Shown here: piece after piece, positions 56,801-64,000 of the stretch
How the letters are laid out: each line of letters begins with the position of its first letter
Numbering within the stretch: the stretch's first letter is position 1
Assembly: GCA_963556145.1 (NCBI GenBank)
Contig: OY744462.1
Coordinates: 7,936,001 to 8,000,000 of the forward strand
Source: Hygrocybe punicea
Lineage: Eukaryota > Basidiomycota > Agaricomycetes > Agaricales > Hygrophoraceae
Direction: 5' to 3'
Length of the DNA stretch: 64,000 nt
Made by a program: the position numbers and the translations under genes
The notes under the pieces: generated by a model
Database searches by the model: none
Told to the model about the DNA's origin: nothing
The model's input: the letters and a program-made list of their open reading frames with translations, nothing else

Positions 56801-57472
56801 GTCCGGGAGGCCATTATGAAAAGTTGTGACGGAGATGAAAAGAAATGGCACACCGTAACCCACTCCGTATTTTGGGCCGAACGGGTCACGACACACAAAA
56901 GCCTCGGATACTCGTCCTACTACATCGCACACGGAGTAGAACCGCTTTTTCCATTCGATTTTGCCGAAGCTACGTACATGGTTCCGACGCAAGATACGAT
57001 GTCTACGACCGACCTCATAGTCATCCGCGCCCGACAACTTCGTAAACGAGAAGCCGACCTCGATCGGGTCAAAGAAAAGCTTACCAAATCTCGGCTCGCG
57101 TCCGCCCGGCAATTCGAGCAGAAATACGCCAACACGATGAAAGTTTACAACTTCGAACCCGGTAACCTCGTTCTCGTCCAAAATTCACGTATCGAAATGT
57201 CTCTCGATCGTAAAGCAAAACCGCGGTACTTTGGACCCATGGTTGTCGTCAGGAAAACAGTAGGCGGATCCTACATACTCGCCGAACTCGACGGTGCGGT
57301 TTCTAAATCTCGATTTGCCGCTTTCCGAGTCGTACCCTACCACGCCCGCTCAAAAATATCGATACCGTTGGACGACTTCTTACAATACCCCGATGCCGAC
57401 GATACCGATTCAAACAATCTTGATGATCCGACGTACCCGCCCTCTATAGACTCCTCACCCGACGACGATTAA
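53819..57472 (+). CDS. Gypsy polymerase: reverse transcriptase, RNase H, integrase
   Basis: This frame is open from the T5 run, with its first Met at 53924, to 57472, over 1,180 codons. Reverse transcriptase carries WFCVLKKDGKSLRIVHDLQP, SCYASFDLFVSFD and the active site AVPYMDDIPVKG at about residue 355 from the Met. RNase H carries VILAVDSSVLGVGF, YSQSKLELYGL and HGAPDGLSRR. Integrase starts with the zinc-binding HDSLGHKG...CHQCQ. The D,D-35-E core follows: KAYVDTMFMPRSG, EEIVTDNGKPF and NSQANGPVERRH. The end has a chromatin-type beta barrel-like PRYFGPMVVVRKTVGGSY. All catalytic residues are present and there are no stops. This is the best preserved gene in the window. Confidence 0.95.
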   Translation, partial: LEVEDLEIPLGKDAPGDEKPPLESDHTYTTNYASLLPFPLEEDLCFSIDLDFSSSQPQTAAQYISLLTDVQNQLRTTDTLPSSCSVSAPASHISSSNICNKASTEHATYISYTTPPTRDLKGVVTKKKYKKVADRIRPISTTLPDEYRIIREITGDPLADLPTLPTHPPDFTPGTRYTQERHDAMPMNPDGFLWPEEEKLGHHIIKTQEAAFAWNESEKGQFNTDYFPPIHIPTVPHDPWVHRNIPIPPGILNEVIGIIKDKINAGTYEPSNSSYRSRWFCVLKKDGKSLRIVHDLQPLNAVTIRDPAVPPMTEHLAEAFGGHSCYASFDLFVSFDQHLVHPSSRDYMTFQSPLGMLRLTRIAMGYTNSPQILHGDSTYILRDEIPHLAVPYMDDIPVKGPPTRYEQPDGTYETIPENPAIRRFIWEHFQGVNRVIQRFRYVGGTFNGKKLELCRPSVIVVGHRCTYEGRVADDSKVQKIRDWPLPTNLTEVRAFLGICGVLRIFIKDFSLHSRPLVRLTRKGIPFEFGEEEETAVDYLKNAVITSPALRAIDYTHEWEVILAVDSSVLGVGFVLMQIRADGKRYPNRFGSISWNERKARYSQSKLELYGLFRALRAYRIFIIGVRNLTVEVDAKYIKGMLNNPDIQPNATINRWIAGVLLFDFRLVHIPASAHGAPDGLSRRPRAAEDPEEINDSDDWLDHSYGFFMEVVNYRPVPIPSKPIAVCGRCRATADRLQELPAVLVYTNQEAVSDIPRSDKARAADTRLALVETWLRDLTRPANFTDEEYRLFLRYALEFFVTDNKLWRKDRHGKHKLIIPPDRRLQLLKDAHDSLGHKGIFSVCARLLDRFWWPHLDHDVKWYVQSCHQCQVRQMRYHHIPPTVATPASLFRKAYVDTMFMPRSGGYRYIVQARCSLSAYPEFRMLRRETGSTIGTFLFEDILCRWGALEEIVTDNGKPFVEALDYLASRYGIRHIRISPYNSQANGPVERRHLDVREAIMKSCDGDEKKWHTVTHSVFWAERVTTHKSLGYSSYYIAHGVEPLFPFDFAEATYMVPTQDTMSTTDLIVIRARQLRKREADLDRVKEKLTKSRLASARQFEQKYANTMKVYNFEPGNLVLVQNSRIEMSLDRKAKPRYFGPMVVVRKTVGGSYILAELDGAVSKSRFAAFRVVPYHARSKISIPLDDFLQYPDADDTDSNNLDDPTYPPSIDSSPDDD

Positions 57473-57680
57473 GCATTTCATTTATATTCTGTCCACGTTA
57501 TACCCCCATTTTATTTAGTTCCTCTTAGTTTTCTAACGATATGACGAATGATGCGAATAGTCCTATGTCTTCGGGAGCCGATCGGCTTTCCTTAGCTGGG
57601 TGAACAAGCTGACATGTCTTTTATGTACACGATATATTTTTTTATATATACAATGGGCTCGTTATTTTTATATATATATT

Positions 57681-59068
57681 TTACAGGCGGCCGGTCTCGT
57701 AATCCCGCTTCAACATCGCCAACCTTGAGGTCGACCGTTCGAGATCGACGTGAAGCCGCTGGAACTCTTGACCGAAGTGGACGAGGTGACGATTGACGTT
57801 GGTGCCCAGGGCTCCCAGCTCCTCCGTAAGGACCGCTAGCCGCGCCGACACTTGCTCGTAATTCTCCATCATCAAAACGAACGGGTTCGCTGCCGAGGCC
57901 GTCCTAAGCCTTTTCGTCGGCCGCTCTTCCTCCGACTCCTCCTCGTCTTCGTCATCGTCCTCGACCGACTCCACGTCCTCGACCCGCGGTTTGCTCGTTG
58001 AGGCCCGGGCAGGCCTACTGCGGATGGGCTTTGTCGTGAACGACAACGGCTTCCTCGTGCCGGCCGCGACCTCTTTGCCCTTTCCGGTATCCACCTTGCG
58101 CCGACCCCCGCCTGTCCAGTGTGTAGCGTTAGTACATCTCTTCTTCAGCCTCCGGCATCGTTCGCACATGTAGCCCGTGACGCCTCGACACGCCTCTTGC
58201 GCCTTGACGCAGTTGGTGCAGGGTTGTAGGGGAAACGGCCCAGTGAACTGTTACCAGGATCAGTGACTAAAGAACAAATGAACCGACACAAGAACTCACC
58301 GTCGTACCAGCCAAGTCTCCGGTCTCTACGCCCGGCGTATCTACGTCTTCTACATCGGCCGGTGTCTCTGGTGCTGGGTCGACGGGGCCTTCCTCTGGCT
58401 CAACTGCGGCTTCCCCTTCCGGAATCGACTCAGTCCTTGGTTCACCCGCGTTTGCTTCAGCTCGCCGTTCTTCGCTGAGCCGCCGCCGATACGCGGCTCC
58501 GTCCCTTTCAACCTGGTCCGCTTCTTGATTCCAGTGCTGCTCGTGTTGTTCTATTCTAAGCCGCTCCCGCCTTTCCTCTGCCGCCTTTCGCCTTTTCTCC
58601 GCCTCCACTCGTGCATTTGCCTCTGCCATCCGTCTGGCCTCCTCTTCCCGCGTAGCCGCTTCTTCATCCGCCCGCCGTCTGGCTTCTTCCTGTTCCTGCC
58701 TCTCCCGGTCCGCCGCTTCTTTCAGCCACTCTTCGACATCGTTGGCGTACGATTGGCGGTCGGCCCATAACGGTGGCGTTACTGGCCTCGTACCACCAGC
58801 TCGGAGTTCCGCGACGATTCCATTATAAGCACGCTGGCGGGACGACATGAGCTATCTTAGGACACGCGTAGTCAATAAGGAAACTCACCAGCGCCTTCTT
58901 GTGGCCGCTTAACCATTGTTGGGCCATCCCCTCGTTGCCGTCCACCATCGTTACGAGGTCGTCGCTATGAAACACGGTGACCGCGTTGACGGCCTCTTCG
59001 TAGTCCGCCCGGACATCGGGTTCAATGCTTTCGACGAAAGCGAGGAAGTTGTCGTAGACTTGGGACAT
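57681..59068 (-). CDS. Antisense Gypsy-borne gene: coiled coil plus Zn2Cys6-type cysteine pattern
   Basis: Exons 58889-59068, 58300-58851 and 57681-58247 are separated by introns 58852-58888 (37 nt) and 58248-58299 (52 nt), both GT-AG and phase 0. They join to 432 codons without a stop. The start MSQVYDNFLAFVESIEPDV is followed by a long Arg/Glu/Ala coiled coil (EEARRRADEEAATREEEARR). Then comes CTNCVKAQEAC, seven residues, CERCRRLKKRC, which fits CX2CX6CX7CX2CX6C, the fungal binuclear zinc cluster spacing. A basic and acidic stretch with PTKRLR and a final helical region complete it. It lies between polymerase and 3' LTR, opposite to the element. A DNA- or RNA-binding role is inference. Confidence 0.75.
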
Positions 59069-59222
59069 TGTGAACGTGTGATGGTGTAGAGGAAAGGTCG
59101 GATCAACAATGAGATTTTATTTTATTTTTTTACTTTGCCGTTGTTTGGCCGCTCACGTGATTGGCCACATTCGCGACCCGCATTCGGAGACCCCATATTC
59201 TCGACCACGGATGGTCTCTATT

Positions 59223-59238
59223 AGAAGACCCAAGGAGA
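59223..59238 (+). other. Putative polypurine tract
   Basis: AGAAGACCCAAGGAGA sits immediately before the 3' LTR, the position for priming plus-strand DNA synthesis. The CCC interruption makes it imperfect. Confidence 0.5.
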
Positions 59239-60022
59239 TGTAGAGGGTCCTCGACCCTCTGAGGCCGTAACATCAATATCTAGCGAATCCGCTCGAACCC
59301 AACGTCTCTAGCAATCTACGTTCGAACCCGACGCAACCCGATGCATACCGACTAGCACGGCCGCTCACGTACCTGGTCGGTCTATCCCCTAAACTCACGG
59401 AACTTCAAATATCAAAGATAGATCTCATCGGACTGGGATCCCGACATCGGACTTGCCTTATTCACGCCTAGCGTCTCCCTTATGGGGATATAGTAAAGTA
59501 CTTTGCATCTTTTATGGTTTTTTATATCTTCCACCCATTTTCCCTGTCATCGTCGCCTCGCAACGCTCTTCCTACTTCCCCATTTTTATTCTCCTTTGGT
59601 TCCTCTCATCGGCCGAGGACTCTCGTCCGAATCTAGGTACAGAACTTTGTAGTATAAAAACGGTGCCCAAGCGCCATCTCAAAATAAGAAACCAGTTCCC
59701 CCATTTCCTCTCTCTGAGAATTAGTCTCTCAGTAAATTCCATCGCACACATTGCTCGTCGGATTCCTCGACGCCCTCCCCGTCGTTCTACCGCCTTTATC
59801 TCTATGTTTCTCGTCACCCGACACCCGACCCGCCGTACCCGACATCGTCGGCTTCATCGGCTTCGATCGGTCTCGATAGAATTCAGTAGTTTACTCGGCG
59901 GCTTCTTACTTTTTATATCCTATTATCTTACTGAAGCTTGTTAGACTATTCCTAGTCACTTCTACGCTGACCCCACAGGCTTAGGATTATTATTCCGCAG
60001 CCACCCCGACCTCGCCTTTACA
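59239..60022 (+). repeat. 3' LTR of the Gypsy element
   Basis: 784 bp, same ends as the 5' LTR, about nine differences by eye, mostly transitions. Confidence 0.93.
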
Positions 60023-60964
60023 ATGAGTTAAGATTCAATAAGATTACTTAAGACAAATTGAGTTTTCCTGATGGAGCCAATCGCCAGAATCATCTGATCC
60101 CCCTCTCTGTCTCCCTGCTGATGCTACTAGCTTCCTTGTAGTTGTACTCACTGTTGATGGAGGAGTGGTGTCGGAGATCTGAAGGGGTCTTCGCCTGTTA
60201 TTCCTTGTTGCATGGAGGAATCATGAGGATAACCAGTACAACGCACCACTAAGGAATCTCTCCTGCCATTATTCCTTGAACATGGCCTCAACTTTGGCAT
60301 CGGTAAGCTGATCATCACTTAAACACCTTTAGGACTATAATATAAACTCGCATTACAGGTTTTTATGACCCTTTCCCACCAATCAATGTCTGTTTGGACC
60401 TTAAGTGCAGCATCAACTTGATAGTGATGGACAGGTTCGGTTCGGTCCAGTTCAGGCCAAAAAAATCCGAACCTTGAACCGAACCTAAGGTTCAGTTCAG
60501 TCAATATGCTGAACCTTGAACTGAACCTTAGGTTCAGGTTCAAACAGGTTCAGTTCAGGTTCACCCTGATCTGAACCCTGAACCAAACCTGTAAGTGTAT
60601 CATAGGGCTAGATTACATTTTTATTCAGTATAAATGCCTTTATTTTATGCCTTGTGGTTATATAGCATGAACAAAGGTTCCTTTAGAGCAAATTGTATGT
60701 ATAAGGCCCTCCACGGGTAGGGGTAAACCCGCGGTTATTCCCAAAAGGGTAACGCGGGTTCGGGTACGGTGTCCCGATTTGGACACCATGCCCAAACCGC
60801 ACCCTTCACCCGCGGTATGCGGGTGGCCGCGGGTGGCTGCGGTTGTGCGAGTTGGCCTCCGGGTTGGCCTCCCAAGACCCAGTAAGTACTTAGTTTTCTG
60901 TTATTTTACTACTACTAATTTATTTTATTTTACTTCCTAGATATTTCATATACAAACCAACTCG

Positions 60965-61100
60965 AAAATGAACAACAACGAACGACAACAACAACGAATG
61001 ACAACAACAATGAATGACAACAACAACAAACACGAGCTCAGCAAGGCAAACAACAGAACAAGGCCGGGAGGGTGGTGCGCCCACCGAACGGCCCAGGTAT
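60965..61100 (+). repeat. Internal module of element E, shared with element A
   Basis: ACAACAACAACG-type runs precede GGCCGGGAGGGTGGTGC and GGCCCAGGTATG. The order matches 15525-15671 and 16700-16890, although the TIRs and subterminal words of A and E are unrelated. Confidence 0.7.
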
Positions 61101-61379
61101 GTGCCCCCATTCTAGCCTCCAAGACGTTTGCTAACGCCAGCCAACAACCACGGCTCCCAACCGCGCCTCACAACAACCACGGCACACCAACCACGCCTCA
61201 CGGACACACGTCAACGTGTGTTCGCAAGGTCTCCAGCCACAGAAGACACAAGGACCTCGCAAACACACGCAGACGCGTCGACTTGCGCGTAGGGCTCACG
61301 CGGCATCCCCACCCCTCGCAAACGAGGTTGAACGAGGTTACCCCCGAGCACGGAGCGCACCAGAGACCCCCCCGTTTAC

Positions 61380-61660
61380 CTCGCGAGGGTGACGACGACG
61401 TCAATTGACGTCCGTCTGGCCTGCGCGAGGTATGACGCGTAGGGCTCACGCGGCACCCCCACCCCTCGCAAACGAGGTTGAACGAGGTTACCCCCCAAGC
61501 ACGGAGCCCGCCAGAGACCCCCCCATCTACCTCGCGAGGGTGACGATGAGGTATGGGGCTCCACTCGCGAACAAGAGTACCCACCAAAGACCCCCGTTTA
61601 CCTCGCGAGGGTAACGACGACGTCAATTGACGTCCATCTGGCCCGCGCGAGGTATGGGGC
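61380..61660. repeat. Hairpin units with TCAATTGA palindromes in element E
   Basis: TTTACCTCGCGAGGGTGACGACGACGTCAATTGACGTCC and a mirrored CGCGAGGTATG arm recur near 61375-61435 and 61600-61655, with a variant near 61530. The design matches the array at 16960-17350. Confidence 0.62.
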
Positions 61661-64000
61661 TCCCAGGTGCCCGCAGTGTACCGAGTACCCGCCGTCTACT
61701 GCCGTACCCGCCTCTAGCGGGTACGGTATGTACCCGTTATCCGAACGGGTGCGGGTACAGCGGGTACGGGTGCGGTGTCCGGAAATCGGACCCGCGGTAT
61801 ACCCGTGGAGGGCCTTATGTATGTATTACTGTACATTTGTATCACTTAAAGCTAACATGTTAAAGAAATTAAGCTTATCAGCTTCAATGTTGCAACTGTG
61901 GTACTTAAACATAATGATAATATAATACATCATACGTACTTGAGGCTTACCTTGGCATAATCCTCAGATATTATACAACTTATACCAACTTATCCTGACC
62001 AATCCAGAGCTCAAACCCCCTGAAGGAGAGTGGCAGGATTTAACAGGAAGTTGTTAGCTACAACAAGACAAAAGTGATCATGTTTCTTCCAAAAATTAGG
62101 CAAAATTATATCACATTTGTTGAAGTTTAGGTTCTGGTTCAAACTGGTTTGAACCAGGTTCACAGAATTTCCCCCCTGCCTGAACCTTGAACTGAACCTC
62201 AGGTTCGGTTCAGGCTCCAGTTTGAACCTGAACCCTATTTCAGGTTCAGTTCAGTTCAGTTCAGGTCCGAACCTCGGTTCAGAACCAAACCTATCCATCA
62301 CTACAACTCGAGAGGACTGCTTAAAACGAATACTCAGGAACTGGTGGATCTCACATGCTACGAAGTTGTCTTGTTTACGTGGGATATGGGAGCAATACCC
62401 GTTTGGTGGTATTCAGCAATATGTATCAGTAAATCTTACTCTTCACACAGTTATGGTGTTGCTTGTTGATCACCTGTATAGCTTGCAAGACCCAATATTA
62501 TTCCAATTATTATGTTCATCAAGACGAAACCACTTGCTCGTATTATCCTGGGGTCCCTCCAATTGTTCAGATTTCAATGCACTACTTCGTCAAGACATGC
62601 CTTATTGAAAGATTTGCAAATATGATGGTGTGCACATGGTGAGCACAAATAATAAAAATGTTGTCGCATCTTCTTCATGAATTTTCAAGGGTTTCGGCAA
62701 TGAACTTGGCATGGATAGACAATCTCGACGTTGACCACCCAACAGCTCAGATCTTGCCATTAGAATGGCCATACGAATTCACAATGACCTGCGATCATGT
62801 TTGGGATGCATTTTTTATCCATGCACTGCTGTTAGATCACAACGAACACAATGCCACCCTCAGCCTACCACATTGCGCTGCCGACCAAGCCCAACAGCTT
62901 CAAGCTGCTCTTGAATTGCGGACAGCAGCAATTGCAGGCCCTGGACAGGAATACTGGAACCATGCTTGTAATTTATGTTGCAAGCTTTGTGAAAACAAAG
63001 CTGGTGCCATCGGTGAGTCCATACCTATTGGTTTTCGTCTCCGGTAATGGCTAACTCTCATTTGGTAGAGATGTTGCATTCAACTGTCACAGATAGAATT
63101 GATATGGGCCATCCTTGTTGCGATGTTCAAGACTGCAAAGAGCCGCTCCCATCAAAACACTGAGAGTTTTGTTCGCAACATGACTACATGAAGAATATAT
63201 GTGCCATCACAACTTGCTCTCGGCCTCGCCTCTCATGACATCAAACTTGTTCAATACCAGACCACTGGCAATTGGAGATTGTTGGTAATGAACAACGAAC
63301 CACCATATTTCAACTACAGCAACATCTGGAATCATTCAAAATTTCTGTCATCAAAAATTCTATTTCTGACAGTCAAAGTGGTTCTTCATTGATTGATGTT
63401 GACAACTGTGTCAAAGCTGAAAATAGCGGCAAATGTGACAATGAATCACCAGAGGGAAACAACAAGCCTCGTGCCTGATTTGGCCATTGACGTACCAACA
63501 ATGAACAGCTCTGCGTTACGTCCTGTGGTGTCATACTTGGTCAGGCGACATTCTTTGGCTCCAAGGGTGCTCGTGACATTGTTGTAAGTAAGATCTTGTG
63601 TTGAAATGTCATAATTGACACGCTGTCTAGTTATTTCATCAAAGGTTATTCTCCATGCCCCAATCAGTTCCAGGCGTCAACTTTTTTGACGACAATTGCC
63701 ATGTGAAAAGACACCTGATTGAAACGAATAATCATTACTTTGATCATTGTGCCCTCCCAGTGGATGTCTTTCACATGAAGACCAAACATCGAGAAACGGA
63801 TACTTTCTGTAGTCAATGGTGCAATCCTGATCAATTCCCAGACCTCATGGAAGACGGAAAGTGGGTGTTCAACTCATCAGCTGCAGAGATGACAACTGCC
63901 TGGTTTGCTGGGTTTTGGGTAATTGTGCGGGACATGCAGGTGGAGAGGTATAATTTTTTCTTGGATGAGATGATCAAACAGCACAATTGTATACTGATTG

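Larger units (their letters stand above)
48618..60022 (+). mobile_element. Ty3/Gypsy LTR retrotransposon with antisense gene and nested solo LTR
   Basis: Two 784-bp LTRs start TGTAGAGGGTCC and end GCCTTTACA. By eye they differ at about nine positions (about 99% identical). Internal order is primer-binding site, gag-protease, polymerase (RT, RNase H, integrase), then a spliced gene on the opposite strand, polypurine tract and 3' LTR. RT-RNase H before integrase defines Ty3/Gypsy. A solo LTR of another family splits gag from protease. Flanks GACGA and ATGAG are not a target duplication. Confidence 0.95.
60702..61817. mobile_element. hAT-like non-autonomous element E (CGGGTA word family), nested in D
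   Basis: Perfect 18-bp TIRs (TAAGGCCCTCCACGGGTA) are flanked by a perfect 8-bp duplication TGTATGTA (60694-60701 and 61818-61825). It is 1,116 bp. Subterminal words are GCGGGTA, CCGCGG and relatives. The centre carries the CAA-run and GGGAGGGTGGTGC module (60965-61100). It also holds three CGCGAGG-bearing hairpin units, two of them with GACGTCAATTGACGTC-type palindromes near 61400 and 61620. No transposase. Confidence 0.94.
60422..62303. mobile_element. hAT-like non-autonomous element D (GGTTCA word family)
   Basis: Ends TAGTGATGGACAGGTT and the inverse TAGTGATGGATAGGTT are flanked by CAACTTGA (60414-60421) and CAACTCGA (62304-62311), a 7/8 match. Subterminal arrays are GGTTCAGTTCAGG-type words and complements. 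It has no transposase. Element E is inserted in its centre. It lies in an exon of the CxC5-type gene. Confidence 0.88.
60282..64000 (+). pseudogene. KDZ-associated CxC5/CxC6-type protein, partial, decayed, split by hAT-like elements
   Basis: A possible first exon MASTLAS (60282) ends at a GTAAGC donor. After the acceptor TTACAG comes FYDPFPPINVCLDLKCSIN, broken by element D and resumed after 62303 (SHMLRSCLVYVGYGSNTR). Further blocks are DHVWDAFFIHALLLDH, HACNLCCKLC, DMGHPCCDVQDCKEPL, RTNNEQLCVTSCGVILGQAT, NFFDDNCHVKRHL, PVDVFHMKTKHRETDTFC and ERYNFFLDEMIKQHN. I know this order from agaric proteins annotated as CxC5/CxC6 cysteine clusters associated with KDZ transposases. Several stops and frame changes mark it as a pseudogene. 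It continues past the window. 60061-60281 shows no recognisable feature. Confidence 0.75.

Noticed and set aside
1..64000. CRISPR arrays, bacterial operons, rRNA or tRNA genes
   Set aside because: None is visible, and the short spliceosomal introns and fungal transposons make bacterial features implausible.

Overview
The window is fungal nuclear DNA, most likely from a mushroom-forming basidiomycete (Agaricomycetes). Evidence: 37-56 nt GT-AG introns throughout; KDZ and Plavaka transposases with their companion proteins; a Tad-like LINE; fungal Ty3/Gypsy elements; and broken members of protein families I know only from agaric genomes. There are no rRNAs, tRNAs, operons or CRISPR arrays. It reads as a transposon graveyard: almost every kilobase is a mobile element, often nested, and the host-type genes visible are broken.

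Layout. 1-242 is the edge of an unrecognised minus-strand gene. 300-1445 is a purine-rich minisatellite. 1446-11515 is a complete 10-kb KDZ DNA transposon with an 8-bp target duplication, ~1-kb terminal inverted repeats (TIRs) and two divergent decayed genes. 13149-17703 is an old solo LTR split by a 2.9-kb hAT-like element (14592-17517) that carries a second hAT-like element (15672-16634). 17990-22575 is a minus-strand gene of a nuclease-like agaric family whose intron holds a 3,083-bp Tc1/mariner element (19058-22140). That element has 111-bp TIRs and two convergent genes: transposase and passenger. 23147-31136 is a conserved serine-rich agaric gene broken by a hAT-like element (25192-26395) and a 1.67-kb solo LTR (28734-30398).

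32375-48030 is a Plavaka (CACTA-like) pair of divergent genes. The transposase is interrupted by a solo LTR (33146-34783) and by a LINE (35094-43098) that itself contains a reversed solo LTR (38462-40117). 48618-60022 is a Ty3/Gypsy element with 784-bp LTRs, gag-pro, pol, an inserted solo LTR (51481-53139) and an antisense spliced gene encoding a coiled-coil protein with a Zn2Cys6-type cysteine pattern. From 60282 to the right edge lies a decayed KDZ-associated CxC5/CxC6-type gene interrupted by two nested hAT-like elements (60422-62303 and 60702-61817).

Themes. Three DNA transposon superfamilies (KDZ, Tc1/mariner, Plavaka) each carry a second gene. One LTR family is present five times, always as solo LTRs flanked by 5-bp duplications, and carries a conserved antisense 56-codon membrane-peptide ORF. 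Several hAT-like elements have unrelated subterminal word repeats but share an internal module. Nearly all premature stops are TGA, as expected from CGA to TGA decay.
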